From the NCBI GenBank assembly GCA_032690845.1, contig CM064430.1, positions 50,565,882 to 50,629,881 of the forward strand: a stretch of DNA of 64,000 nt. The letters are read 5' to 3'. The position numbers were made by a program, and so were the translations under genes. The notes under the pieces were generated by a model, which did not search any database, had not been told where the DNA came from, and saw nothing but the letters and a program-made list of their open reading frames with translations. The first letter of the stretch is position 1. The number at the start of each line of letters is the position of its first letter. Shown here one piece after another: positions 22,583-35,341 of this stretch. This DNA is from Eleusine coracana subsp. coracana. Lineage: Eukaryota; Streptophyta; Magnoliopsida; Poales; Poaceae.

Positions 22583-23201
22583 CCACTTACAGCCGCCTAG
22601 GACAGCTTAAATGCTAGATGGTACTGATATCGCTCCATTAGTTTTTTTTCTTCTTTTTAAACAATTGTATTATGTGTAGCAAAAATGATAGCTTTTAGGT
22701 ATTTTTCAGGTGCTTGTTAATAGTAGACGTTGTAGATCATACAAGAATTGTCATTTACAAAACAATTGGAATAATTTATGGGAATCATCTCGTAACTTGT
22801 GGATGCATATCACCATGCCCTACCAACTGAAAAGCATGTATATAGAGAAAGAGCATCTCAGTTGCTCACAAATCATCAACGTTTCAATTTTTGGTGCACT
22901 ATGACATAAACGTAAAATCATATCTAATTGAGATCATAAATATGGATTGTTGGAGAAACTCAATGAAATATTCTAAACCATATAAAGCTCAGTAGTAGTA
23001 ACCTTAACTGAAGCATCTCTGATCATGAATTAACTTCATATCAAAATTTTGACCTTTTACAATGTTAAATATTGGAGAATATTTCTAAAAAAAGACTATT
23101 TAACAGCTCTAGCAACAAACACCGAAGGGCTGCCATTCTTCATAGTTTTGACTGCTTGCCAATAGTTCTTCTGTAAACTCTCCCAGGTGTAGTCAAGTTA
23201 T

Positions 23202-23743
23202 CTAGATAGTATTGAGCTCAATAGTGCAACCTGACGGGGATTGTTTCTGGAGGGTCTGCAGAAACTTTTCTATTGGTTCAACAGCCATGGAGAACATTAC
23301 AGACACCTTGTGAAGGGCTTTGGCATTTCTGACAATAGAGTACAAAAAGTTCATCTCATCTTCAGTGCCACTGAAATTCTTCATAATAACCCAATTGAGA
23401 TAGTCCAATTTGAACTTCTTGTCTCTCCCATTTTGTATCTTGCGGCAGTTGCAAAAAGAAGCGCATGGTGCAATGATACTCTCATCCTGCAACAGGAAAA
23501 TGAAAATAGTTTATATTAGTAACTTAATAGAATTTACTAGGCATATTGTCATTCAAGGTGTATAAACATATTGAGAGACATACCACCCTATCATCTGTTA
23601 TTTGAAGTGACAACTTTCTCACCCAGTAATTTCTGTTGAGAAGGCTTAGAACAGTCGGGCCAAAGCTATGTTCATTCTTTTTCACAGTCAAATTCAACTC
23701 ATGAATTTGCATTCTCTACCAATTTTTTTTGCTCAGCACTTTC
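23202..23743 (-). pseudogene. F-box/FBD gene copy A, exons 2-3 only
   Basis: Exon 2 equivalent is 23584-23743 and exon 3 is 23202-23486. Both are nearly identical to the intact gene in copy B and splice signals are kept. Exon 2 has an 11-bp deletion in the LENANISFF-equivalent region, which shifts the frame. Exon 1 with the F-box is absent because of the deletion joined near 24615. Exon 3 (FBD region, NWVIMKNFSGTEDEMNFLY) is still open to its stop. Confidence 0.85.
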
Positions 23744-25648
23744 CTACAAAGAGGTAACAAGTTACATAAAATACCATGATAAATGTATATCCTTATTTAT
23801 GGAATGAAATCACATATTGAATCTTTTAGAACCATATAAATTAATTTGCATTGAGGCATACGATATCTGAAAGTTGCTTTGTCAGTACAATTTGAAAGTT
23901 TCTTCTGCAGAGAGCTTAGATACATGCTAATTACACAAGTATACGGACTGAGAAAAAAATCAGACTACTCCAAACTAGGTATAGGATCACATGTATGAGC
24001 TAATAACTATGACCCTAAATTTGTAACAGAAAGGTCGTAGTGATTACTTCTAAAAATATGATATTGATGCTGATCCATTAAGATGTGCTGTCAATCATAC
24101 TTACATTCATCCTAATAATAACTACAAAATTTCTTTTCTGCAAATCCTACATGCATGGTAATTTCATAAGTACATGAACTGGGAAATAACCACACAAAAA
24201 TCAAACTAAGCATTGCATCACATGTATGAGCTAATAACTATGAAAAAAGTATTTAACAAGAAACATATATAGTAGTGATATTTTATATCTACTAATGGCA
24301 CACTTCTCTTGAGGTCTCCACATCTAGCCATCGAGTTAAGTGTTTGGCTAATAGTAGTCAATGGTTCTAACCGCGACTTTACACTCCTTTTCTGTTACAA
24401 AAAAAAAGTTACTCCATTAATGTATCCCTAATACCATTTTCAAAATTATGGACCTCCATCACACTAAAAGGAAAAGACCTTCTATACACGAGATTGTGTA
24501 GTGACGCTTATGAGAATGTCTAGATGTGATAAGATATTTAGACACCAAACAAACACTAATAATGGAAGTGACAAAATCATTTCCACCCCTTATACGTATC
24601 GACGTTCTACTTCTGTCAGTAGTGATTAATTGATCCTCTCCAAAAAATAAAAGGTCATGAGCGATTAATGATTTTGGGGTATATATCATTGGCACTTAAA
24701 ACAGATTTGTAGCATGAACTGGATGTGGTCTGCAGTAATAAATCAGTAAATCAAAATCTTCCAGATGATCAGTCTATCCGCAAGCTGTGTGAAACTTTTA
24801 ACGTAACGTTGTTATTGCTGGTTCATGAGTACGTATAAGTAAAATATACATGCATGGACTAGTAACAATTTCAACATTTTCTCGAACACAAATATAATTA
24901 TTGTCAAAACTAGTTTACCAAATTGATATAATATATATATGGTTTATCCCTAAAATAATGCTCTCCGGTTATGCTTATATGAATAAAAACTATATTTCAT
25001 GTAGGAAATTCCAAACAGAAATAATATTTTGAATAAGGCAAATGGTCAAAAGTAACAAAAAAATCAATGGCGACAACTATTTTGGAATGGAGGGAGTATA
25101 TAGTGCACTATATGTTATGTGGTGCACTAAATCCGCAACTCATTTCTTAGCTCACTAGTTTTTTTGCACGTGTGACATTGGCCACAACAACCAGTATTTT
25201 TCCAGTAAAAATGTAATAAAGACTTTGTAAAAATGCAAAGTACCAAAATTAAAAAAGAAATTACCTACTCAATTGTCCGACCTAGTAAGTAATAGTCATG
25301 AAAAGATCACAAAAAGTAAAATATTACTACTGAAATCTATCAGGATACAGATTGACAAAGTTTCAAAAAAATTATTATCTTCTTTTGTGACACGAACACA
25401 CACTATGAAAATTTTCATGGGAGAAATGTAACACCTTAAATATTAAAATCACATATAGAAATTCTTCTCACAACCATTAACATATAAAAATCCTTTTGAT
25501 AACCATAAAAAATATTTTGTTAAGTAAATGAAAGTATAAACCCAACTTCTACCACTCCACTTATATGTAGATCAGGCACATCATTGGAAATAACATTAAT
25601 AAGAGCATTAACTGAAAAAGAGAGAGAAAATATTTCGTTAACGAAACA

Positions 25649-26825
25649 TTTTTTTTTAGAAAATGGAAGCGTCTTCCCACCTCTGCGTTTCCGCATACAG
25701 TGTTACAAATTATTACACATCTTTTGGCTAACATGCCAACTGAGAGAGAAGCAAATAAATAAACTAAGTGAGATGACAAAGTCTATTATTAAATTTTCAT
25801 CTATGAGAAGCGAACAACTCCAACACTGTGGTCTCCAATAACTTGCTCAGTTTCTTGAATGCTTCCTTTGTCTCCACCTCATGCTGAAGTAGCGACCAAA
25901 ATCATAGCCAGTATGCTCCTCTGAATATTGCCTGCATAGAGGAAGTATGTTTGCATTTCTCAAAGATTAAATCATTACGACATCTCCAAATTGCCCAACA
26001 TAATGCAGCTGCCCCCACCAGAATAATGTGTTGCTGTTTTAAAGTAAAATTAGAGAGCCAACCCCGTATCATATGGGTTATAGATCTAGGTGGGGTTAAC
26101 CCAGTAATTATATAGAGAGTTCTCCATATTGTCCTAGCATGGTGACAATGAAAGAGAAGGTTGTGTATTGTCTCATTGTAACTACAGAAACAACATTTAT
26201 GACTGACTTTTCAATTTCTCTTCACCAAGTTATCCTTTGTTAAAATCACTCCTTGTTGGAGGGAAAGGAAAATCTAGATTTTTAGAGGTATTTTTATCTT
26301 CCATATAACTTTGTGAGGGAACGGAATATTCTGGTTAATGAGATATAAATACATAGACCGGACCAAAATTTACCAATCTCATGTAACTGCCAAACAAATC
26401 CATCTCTCTCATTATTCAAAGTAATATGGATGATTCTAGCTACTAAGTCCTCCCATTCTTCAAATTTATCCCCCACTAATGCTTGCCTGAAGGAGATATT
26501 TAGTGGTGTTGTTGACATAATCATTGCCACTGTTTCATGCAAATTATTCACAATGTTATATATAGTGGGGTATTAATCTTTGAATAGCCTATTGTCAACC
26601 CATGTGTCTTTCCAAAACCTTGCTTCCGTTCCATCATTTATTTTGAAGGAACCACCTGAGAACCATATCTTTTATATTCATCAAACCCTTCCAAAAGTGA
26701 GAATCATTGGGTTTAGTTCTCACTTGTGATAAAGTTTTTGAGCTTAGGTATTTATTTCTAAGCAAAGTTTGTCAGGTCCCTTCTTTATTGATCAGATTTA
26801 TAATCTATCTGCTCAACATTGGTTT
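25649..26825 (-). mobile_element. LINE 3' half in copy A
   Basis: The minus strand encodes the C-terminal part of a plant LINE reverse transcriptase polyprotein, including SRWIINLINKEGTWQ-like and zf-RVT (CCFCNYNETIHNL-like) regions, with stops. The T-run at 25649 is the poly(A) tail in plus-strand view. The 5' end is cut by the array junction near 26825. It is the same LINE as the longer copy at 42050-45770. Confidence 0.8.
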
Positions 26826-26838
26826 TGAGTTTATGAGA

Positions 26839-26906
26839 ATGTTCCTTTTTATAGGCGCTTGAGCTATGAATATGTCGCTCTGCTCGCCACTTCACATGCA
26901 TGGTCC
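26839..26906 (-). promoter_or_regulatory. Displaced copy of the hevein-like gene promoter
   Basis: TTTTTATAGGCGCTTGAGCT, ATGTCGCTC, GCTCGCCACTTCACATGCAT and GGTCCCACAGAT match 15589-15665 in order with only a few changes and one short gap. It contains the TATA box region (minus strand CTATAAAAAGG). It lies exactly between array copies A and B and has no coding sequence attached. It looks like filler DNA captured when the duplication formed. Confidence 0.85.
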
Positions 26907-27446
26907 CACAGATGACAGGACTGTCCAGCGTGGTCACACATGGCACGTACCTAATAACCCAAGATGAGTGGGAGGTTTTAACTGAATACGCATTCTAAAC
27001 TGTAAATGTTTTTTTTCCCAAACCACAAGTCCATCTTTAAATCTGTTTGAACCTACGTGGTCTTTATAATTTACCCTACAGAACGAGATCCAACTAATAT
27101 GAATATGTTTTTAATTTTTTGAAATTTTGAAATTTTATCAACATTTTTACTGCACTGTGTCATTTTTACTATGTCAACATTTACATATTCTATATCAATA
27201 TTATTTATGAATGTTGTTTTGAATTTATTAAATGTTGAAAGGGATTTAACAACATACTGATAATGTTGAAACCTATTTGAAAAAATATTAAACTGATATT
27301 CAAAATATTAAAATAAATTCCAAGATTTGAAATTAAAAAATTAGCATTCAATCCCTGCAGTATGTGCGTTTCTTGGCCCGCAATATCGTGTGTTTCATGC
27401 GTTTCCATTCCTATGTGCATGTTAGTCTAACTCAGGCCATAAAATA

Positions 27447-28691
27447 TCTATATCATTATAGGGCGTGGCCTCCGCCCCCCAGCGGCACCCCGATGCCTTC
27501 TTTGCCAATCACCGGTTGACACGTTGCTCCTACCCAATTACAGATCGACACGTCATCACCCGTACTTTAATGCTACAGCAGGAGGCTGTTCGGTCGCTCC
27601 TTGTGGCCACATAGGGCAGAGGAAGAGCCACATCGACGCCCTAGCTTCACGCCATCGATGTAGTGTTACCGAACAACGGGTGAGCACCCACGCCACTGAG
27701 CATTCCTCCTCTTGTGAGGTCATCCTCCTCGTGTCATGTGTTGGTCGTCTTCATGAAGGGGGTGGAGAAGACCACATAGGCAAACTCGTCCTTCCCAGTC
27801 GATCTAAGGCTGGTTGGTCACCGGTCATCGATTCGGTGGCCCGTTGGATTTCCTGCAATGAGATTATCTCGCTGCCCAGCCGGGGCGAGGTGCTGCAGCA
27901 CAAGCAAGAGAGAGGTAGGGGCCTAGGGGGAGGTGGTAGCTGTGCGTGCAACATGGCCTAGGCTCATATGCCACTGGGCGGAGAGGAAGAAGATTGGATC
28001 GACTGCAGAAATAGGACAAAAAACTCATGAGAACTGGATCTGTCAATGGATTGCTTTCTTTCTTGTGGAAAGGAAAAAAAGAGGACAAAGAGGGTCTAAT
28101 TCCAGCGACTGGTGACAAACTGATGGACACAGGTTTTCTCTGATCCAGCATAGCAAGAAGAAAGATGAGTCTGAAAGAAGAGTGGTGATGGCCGATGGAG
28201 CATTTGCGCGCTTGGCTGACCCTCACCAGCGTTGGAACGAAAAGGAGTGGAGGAATGGACAGAGATATTGTGAGAGAAACGGAGATATAACGAAGGCTCT
28301 GTCTTCTGCGCCGCTTTTACTAACTCACCGCTCACGGGGTCTCACTCACAGCCATGTGACCCGCATGCTACACCACGCGGAAGAGAGAACCAACACATAG
28401 ATAGAGAAAAGAGGAAAACAAAATAGAAAGAAAAAGGGTACAAGCGACTGCTACAGCCACCACGGACACCATGTGCCATGAAGTTTGCATGTGCTCCGAA
28501 ATTTATGTCCCTGTGGGACCCACGCTAATAAGAGGCAGCACATACCGATGATCATTGATCATTTTTATGATAAAAAGATTATTTCTATTTAGGATAAAAG
28601 AATATAAAGATATTTTATCTTAATTATTAAATATTCGATCCCTTGAATTATTTTCATTTTTGGGCGCAGCAGGGCGGGCCTCACGACCTAG
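27447..28691. mobile_element. Helitron-like non-autonomous insert
   Basis: This ~1245-bp segment interrupts sequence that is continuous in copy A (GGCCATAAAATCATATATAG). It starts TCTATATCATTATA (Helitrons start TC), ends CTAG just before a T (Helitrons end CTRR and insert between A and T), and has no inverted repeats or target duplication. I could not see a strong 3' hairpin; the GC-rich GGGCGCAGCAGGGCGGGCC near the end pairs only weakly. The GC-rich interior may be captured host sequence. The 145-aa frame at 27524-27961 is diverged in C and has no family resemblance. Confidence 0.5.
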
Positions 28692-30210
28692 TCATATATA
28701 GTTGATCATGGACATGGATTCTTGGACAAAATCAATAAAATGTTCTCAACACTAAGCTCAGGAGTAGTGCATCGACTTTTAACCATTTAACTGAAGCATC
28801 TAATCATGCATAAAAATTTAGTGTCAGATGTTTGACCTTGCTATATGAAATACGAGGGAATATATTTCTCCAAGCAATAGATAATAAAAAAAATTTGTAA
28901 CAAAAAATGAAATATTCACAGCCTGATTCGATTTATAATTCTGATAAAGCACAAATTGACACTGATACTTCTGTGGATTCTCCAGTTATGTAGCCAAACT
29001 AACTAGATATATGTAGTAGCATGCTAAAGAGTTCAACCGGATGGGGATTGCATATGGACGGTATGCAGAAACTTTTGAGTTAGTTCCACACACCCATGAA
29101 GGATTCTACAGTCACCTTGTCAGACCTCATTTCTAGAATCCAATCTCAAATTGTACCAATCCCTAGATCTGTAGTAGGTACACACATAACAAAACAAGGT
29201 TTTTTCTTGGCATATTCTTTAGAATAACCAAAATACCACATTCTTAGCCTTTGTCTAACCATAAAAAATCCCTGGTATTGCTACCTATCTTCCCCTTCTT
29301 CCATCTACTGCCTTCCCGTCCATCAATCTCAACCCAAAGGCTAGCCCGCAGAATAAATCAGAGTGGAATTAAGGAGGAAGAAAACATGGGCAAAATCAAC
29401 CTTAAAGTATTACACAATGTTTAAACACGCGTCCAGCTAGGATGCTTAAGCAACGCTTAAGCACTTGGCGGAGCTCCGCCACCACACTTTCAACTAATCT
29501 ATTAAAAAATATTTTCTTTTATTTTGTTAATAATTATGTGGTCTTATGCCCTGTTTTCATTATTTTTAACATTTCTCATATTAATTTGTTGAGAGTACAG
29601 ACACCTAGAACTGCTTACAACCGCCTAGGAGTGCTTCAATGCTAGATGGTACTGATATCGCTCCCTTAGTTTTTTCTTCTTTTTAAACAATTGTATTATG
29701 TGTAGCAAAAATGATAGTTTTTAGGTATTTTTCAGATGCTTGTTAATAGTAGACATTGTAGATCATACAAGAATTGTTATTTACAAAGCAATTGGAATAA
29801 TTTATGGGAATCATCTCGTAACTGTGGATGCATACCACCATGCCCTACCAACTCAAAAGCATGTATATAGAGAAAGAGCATCTCAGTTGCTTATAAATCA
29901 TGAACATTTCAATTTTTGGTGCACTATGCCGTAACGTAAAATCATATCTAATTTAGATCATAAATATGGATTGTTGGAGAAACTCAATGAAATGTCCTAA
30001 ACCTTATTAACTGAAGCATCTCTGATCTTGAATTAACTTCATATCAAAATTTTGACCTTTTACAATGTTAAATATTGGAGAATATTTCTAAAAAAAAGAC
30101 TATTTAACAGCTCTAGCAACAATGGAACACCGAAGGGCTGACATTCTTCATAATTTTGATTGCTTAATTGCCGATAGTTCTGTAGACTCACCCAGGTGTA
30201 GCCAAGTTAT

Positions 30211-33200
30211 TTAAATAGTATTGAGCTCAATAGTGCAACCTGACGGGGATTGTTTCTGGAGGGTCTGCAGAAACTTTTCTGTTGGTTCAACAGCCATGGA
30301 GAACATTGCAGACACCTTGTGAAGGGCTTTGGAATTTCTGACAATAGAGTACAAAAAGTTCATCTCGTCTTCAGTGCCACTGAAATTCTTCATAATAACC
30401 CAATTGAGATAGTCCAATTTGATCTTCTTGTCTCTCCCATTTTGTATCTTGCGGCAGTTGCAAAAAGAAGCGCATGGTGCAATGATACTCTCATCCTGTA
30501 ACAGGAAAATGAAAATAATTTATATTAGTAACTTAACAGAATTTTCTAGGCATATTGTCATTCAAGATGTATACGGATATTGAGAGACATACCCGCCTAT
30601 CATCTGTTATTTGAAGTGACAACTTTCTCACCCAGTAATTTCTGTTGAGAAGGCTTAGAACAGTTGAGCCAAAGGTATGCTCATTCTTTTTCACAGTCAA
30701 ATCCAACTCATGGAAGAAAGATATATTTGCATTCTCTACCAAATTCTTTTTCTCAGCACTTTCCTACAAAGAGGTAACAAGTTACATAAAATACCATGAT
30801 AAATGTACATCCTTATTTATTGAATGAAAGCACAAATTGAATCTTTTAGAACCATATAAAACTAATTTGCATTGAGGCATATGATATCTGAAAGTTGCTT
30901 TATCAGTACAACTTGAAAGTTTCTTTTGCAGAGAACTTAGATACATGCTAATTACACAAGTATACAGACTGAGAAAAAATCAGACCACTCTAAACTAGGT
31001 ATACGATCACATGTATGAGCTAATAACTATAACCCTAAATTTGTAACAGAAAGGTCGTAGTGATTACTTCTAGAAATATGATGTTGATGCTTATCCGTTA
31101 AGATGTGGTGTCAATCATACTTACATTCATCCTAATAATAACTACGAAAATTTCTTTTCTGCAAATCCTATATGCATGGTAATTTCATAAGTACATGAAC
31201 TGGGAAATAACCACACAAAAATCAACTAAGCATTGCATCACATATATGAGCTAATAACTATGAAAAAAGTATTTAATAAGAAACATATATAGTAGTGATA
31301 TTTTATATCTACTAATGGGAGGCTTCTTTTGAGGCCTCACATCTTGCCATCGAGTTAAATGTTTGGCTAATAGTAGTCAATGGATCTAACAGTGACTTTA
31401 CACTCCTTTTCCGTTACAAAAAAAAGTTACTCCATTAATGTATCCCTAATACCATTTTCAAAATTATGGACCTCCATCACACTACAAGGAAAAGACCTTC
31501 TATACATGATTGTGTAATGACGTTTATGAGAATGTCTCGATGTGATAAGATATTTAGACACCAAACAAAGACTAATAATGAAAGTCACAAAATCGTTTCC
31601 ACCCCTTATACGAATCGACATCCTACTTCTATCGGATTATATGCTTAATAACATGTTTTACAAAATCCTTCAATGTTTTATTCAATTTACTACTAAAATT
31701 ATGCTACAGACCATATTTAATTTTCAGTCTCCAGTGTGCTAACAAAAAGATATGAGATAAGAATGGTGATAAAAACATAGAGATCTTGGTATTTGAAAAG
31801 TACAAAACTTTGAAGTGATAAAAGAAAGCATCTGGGCCCTATTACAGAACCTCTTACTATGATATATAGGTATTTGGTGTGTGAGTACTACTGATGAGGA
31901 TCAAGCACAACGTGAATATGATATCCTTCAGGACCAAGCTGAAAGCAAAATTATGCTACAGATGATAATGTAGATTGCAAGTTTGCCTCTTTGTTGAGTT
32001 AATATATATTTGTGCAAAATTATACCCTAGATTTGAGAAAATTGACCATATTTCAGTCTCCGGTGTGCTATAAAAAGATATATGAGATCACAATGGTTAA
32101 AAAAGAACAGAGAGATAATTAGGAGCAAGCACAAAGTGAATATAATGTCATATTGTCATTAAAGGTCAATTTATATAATTAGGAGCTACATTTTCATAGA
32201 TGTGACTGTATCATTGATTTCTTGTATATATAATTGATAAGTAAAAAACATTGTTGAATTAAGCATAAAAACTAGTTTGGAAAAGAAACACATACTCATA
32301 TGATTTAGTTCCAATGCTTGAAATCATCAACAAAGAAGTAAACAAGATGGTTTTACATATCACAGATTTTGCAATTTAATTCGAAGAATAGTTTGAGGCA
32401 GACTGTTACTAATAAAGCGACGAGGGTAGAAGTAACACATAAAGCATAAATTAATAAAAAAAATATGATTATGTTATAATGTGAGCCCTGCAAGTTTACC
32501 TGATATAAATAAATACCTTAATCATATTTGTCCAAAATTATACCCTAGTGACTATATTTTAGTGTCCAGTGTGCTAATGAAGAGATGTATGAGATCACAA
32601 CAGTTCAAAAAGAACAAAGAGATCTTTGAATTATACAAAACCTAGAATTGATGAAAAGAAAACGCATCTGGGCCCTATATTACACAACCTCTTACTGTGA
32701 TATATAGGTATTTGGTGTGTGCATGAGTACTACCGATGAGGAGCAAGCACAAAGTGAATATAATGTCATATTGTCATTAAAGGCCAATACATATAATTAG
32801 GAGCTACATTTTCTTAGGCGTGACTGTATGGTTGATTTCTTGTATATATAATTGATAAGTAAAAAAAACATTGTTGACTTAAGCATAAAAACTAATTTGG
32901 AAAAGAAACCCATACTCATATGATTTAGTTCCAATGCTTGAAATCATCAACAAAGAAGTAAACAAGATGGCTTTACATATCACAGATTTTGCCATTTAAT
33001 TCGAAGAATAATTTGAGGCAGACTGTTACTAAAGTCAATGCAAGTATGTTGCCAGACTATAAATAGGAACCAAAGCAAACAAAATAAAATACTAGCTAGC
33101 TAGTCGTGCAGGGACATATGGGATGATTGACTATAGCAATAAGTACTTCTAAGGACGATAAGCAGTTAATATTTATCTGAAAAAAGTGCAGTCGATGATA

Positions 33201-34192
33201 CTTACAGGTGCAATATAAAATTCGAGACTTAGAGTTTGTATACTCTTGAAAATCTGCAGTATCCTTGTGAATCTGGCACGGGCAAAGGAGATCTCTACGA
33301 CAGTGAGCTTGGACAGTTGGTTCGGTAATAACCATCGTTGGATCTCATCTGGGCAGCGGTCTGCCCAGTGCAACTGCTCCAACTTGGGTACATCGAGCAG
33401 CATGAATGTGGGTTCTGAGGCATGCACGAAACTCCTGGTGACTTGCATATCTCGGAGGTTTGCCCCCACCACTAGAAGCCGCTCCAGGTCCACGAGACTG
33501 GAGAGGCGCAAGCTCGTAAGCGACTGTGAAATGAGGAAGACCTTCTCCAGGCCCTTGATCATGTGCAGCTCCAGGTTCTGGAGGCAAGGGCAGCGCCAGG
33601 AGACGGCATCGTGGAGCCCATATCCTTCTTCGGTGAATCGGACGCCGAAGATGTACATCTTTGTGAGGTGATAGAACGTGCCTATGTACGGCATCCAGAG
33701 GTTCACTCCGGAGAAGGTGAACGACAGCTCCTTCACCAATGGAAAGCACGGCATGTAAAGCGGTGGCGCTTGCAGCACAGCCAGCTCGTCCTCCTCATCA
33801 TGGAACAGGAAGAGGTCGAACGTGGATAAAACACGATCCGCCGCGAGGAAGGCCGATGCCGCGATGGAGACGGCTTCGGAGAACTCGTACCGGTAGCTGA
33901 GCGAGACTGAGACGTCAGGCAAGTGGACGTCGGCGGCGTAGTTGACGATGGCCGCGGCGATGAGCTCGGGGAAGGACAAGACGTCGGGCGCATCTTCGTC
34001 GTCGTCGAAGTCGAGCCGCGGGAGGCGCGTCCAGACGTGGCGCCAGCGGTGGGACAGCACGCAGGTCCGGACGGCCTCCACGATGGGGAGAAGAACCAGG
34101 ATCTGGACGAGCAGGTCGTCCGGGAGCTCACTGATCCGGTCCCGGTGACGATCGCTGGAGCAGAAGCGCTTCGAACGGATAGTGCGAGCCAT
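30211..34192 (-). CDS. F-box/LRR/FBD protein, three exons, intact
   Basis: Exon 1 is 33206-34192, exon 2 30593-30763 and exon 3 30211-30495. All junctions fall between codons. Donors are GTAAGT and GTATGT; acceptors are TTTGTAG and TTACAG. The predicted protein is 480 aa. Residues 18-62 are a canonical F-box (DRISELPDDLLVQILVLLP, SHRWRHVWTRLP) that binds SKP1 in an SCF ubiquitin ligase. Residues 110-385 carry LRR-like segments (LKVEL/LTSLRLSSL type) and residues 390-470 an FBD domain. Substrate is unknown. This class is large and fast-evolving in grasses. Intron 1 is 2.4 kb and repeat-filled. It is the only complete copy in a three-block array and is most probably functional, though expression cannot be seen from sequence. 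Confidence 0.88.
31725..33030. repeat. Tandem repeats inside F-box intron 1
   Basis: Three related segments occur in direct order, at about 31725-31930, 32050-32411 and 32552-33030. The clearest pair, 32122-32411 and 32739-33029, share GCAAGCACAAAGTGAATATA, ATATATAATTGATAAGTAAA and CAACAAAGAAGTAAACAAGA and are about 617 bp apart. The motif TCTGGGCCCTA appears at 31835 and 32668. Copies A and C have lost this whole part. Confidence 0.8.
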
Positions 34193-34296
34193 GGCTTTCG
34201 ATGGGCTTCAGCGCGAGGGGAACAAAGGGCTAGCTGTAGGGTTTCTCTGGCGGCGGCGTGGTGGTAGGTGTGACCGGAATGGAGGACGAATGCCAA

Positions 34297-34307
34297 GGTT
34301 TTATAGC
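34297..34307 (-). promoter_or_regulatory. TATA box of the F-box gene
   Basis: On the minus strand GCTATAAAACC lies 105-115 bases upstream of the ATG, a typical plant core promoter position. Confidence 0.65.
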
Positions 34308-34384
34308 AGAGGCTTCGGACGGACCCATCATGGCGAAGGTTACTAACGCGTCTCTCTGAGACGAAACTGGAAAGAATACCGCGA

Positions 34385-35170
34385 TGTATGATCTGGATAT
34401 GGTCTGCAGTAATAAATGAGTAAATCAAAATCTACCACAGGTGGTGATGAGTAGGACGTTGTTTTTTTTTTTTTTGAACTCAGTAAGACGTTGTTATTGG
34501 TACATAAATAGGTGTAAGTATAAGTAAGATGTGCTGGACTCGAAACGTTTCACATGGGGGCGGTTTACCATTTTTCTGACGCAAATTAATTAATATAAAA
34601 TTAGCTTACATAATTGATATAATGTATATATACGGGTTTTCTCCAAAACTAATGCTCAGGAATATGCTTCAATGAATAAAAATTAATATATTATATTTCA
34701 GAAATCATGTATATATGAAGAACATTAAATATGCATAAATCAACGTGATGGATTTTAGCTAATCTGTAGCTACTATGTCAGTAGTGATTAATTGATCCTC
34801 TCCAAAAAATAAAAGGTCGTGAGCTATTAATGATTTTGGGGTATATATCACTGGCACTTAAAACAGATTTGTAGCATGAACTGGATGTGGTCTGCAGTAA
34901 TAAATCAGTAAATCAAAATCTACCAGATGATCAGTCTATCCGCAAAGCTGTGTGAAACTGTGAACGTAACGTTGTTATTGCTGGTTCATGAGTACGTATA
35001 AGTAAAATGTACATGCATGGACTCGTAACAATTTCAACATTTTCTCGAACACAAATATAATTATTGTCAAAATTAGTTTACCAAATTGATATAATATATA
35101 TATGGTTTATCCCTAAAATAATGCTCTCCGGTTATGCTTATATGAATAAAAACTATATTTCATGTAGGAA
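34385..35170. repeat. Duplicated segment upstream of the F-box gene
   Basis: 34385-34700 and 34868-35170 are diverged direct copies about 483 bp apart. Both contain TGGTCTGCAGTAATAAAT, GTAAATCAAAATCTACCA, a GACTCG...CATTTTTCT/CATTTTCTC stretch and a TTGATATAAT...TATATA...TAATGCTC stretch. A poly(T) tract of variable length sits at 34460-34474. Confidence 0.7.
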
Positions 35171-35341
35171 ATTCCAAACAGAAATAATATTGTAATATGA
35201 AATATTGTATCATATATTTGAAGCACATTAAATAAGAATAAACCAACGTGATGGATTTTAGCTAAACTATAAGCTGCTATAAGTAGTGATCAATTGATCC
35301 TCTCTGAACATAACGGTAATGATTAATGATGTTAGCGTATA

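Larger units (their letters stand above)
20858..26825. repeat. Tandem block copy A
   Basis: The block starts TGACAGGACTGTCCAGCG, matching 26909 onward in copy B, and runs through the F-box exons 2-3 pseudogene to the LINE 3' half. Compared with B it lacks the Helitron-like insert, lacks about 3.15 kb holding F-box exon 1 (join near 24615), lacks most of a Stowaway MITE (join near 25035) and carries an extra LINE stub at 22280-22582. By eye A differs from B more than B does from C. Confidence 0.85.

Noticed and set aside
33345..34428. Long frames on both strands over F-box exon 1
   Set aside because: GC-rich shadow frames of exon 1; only one minus-strand frame has the F-box and LRR motifs and correct splice sites.
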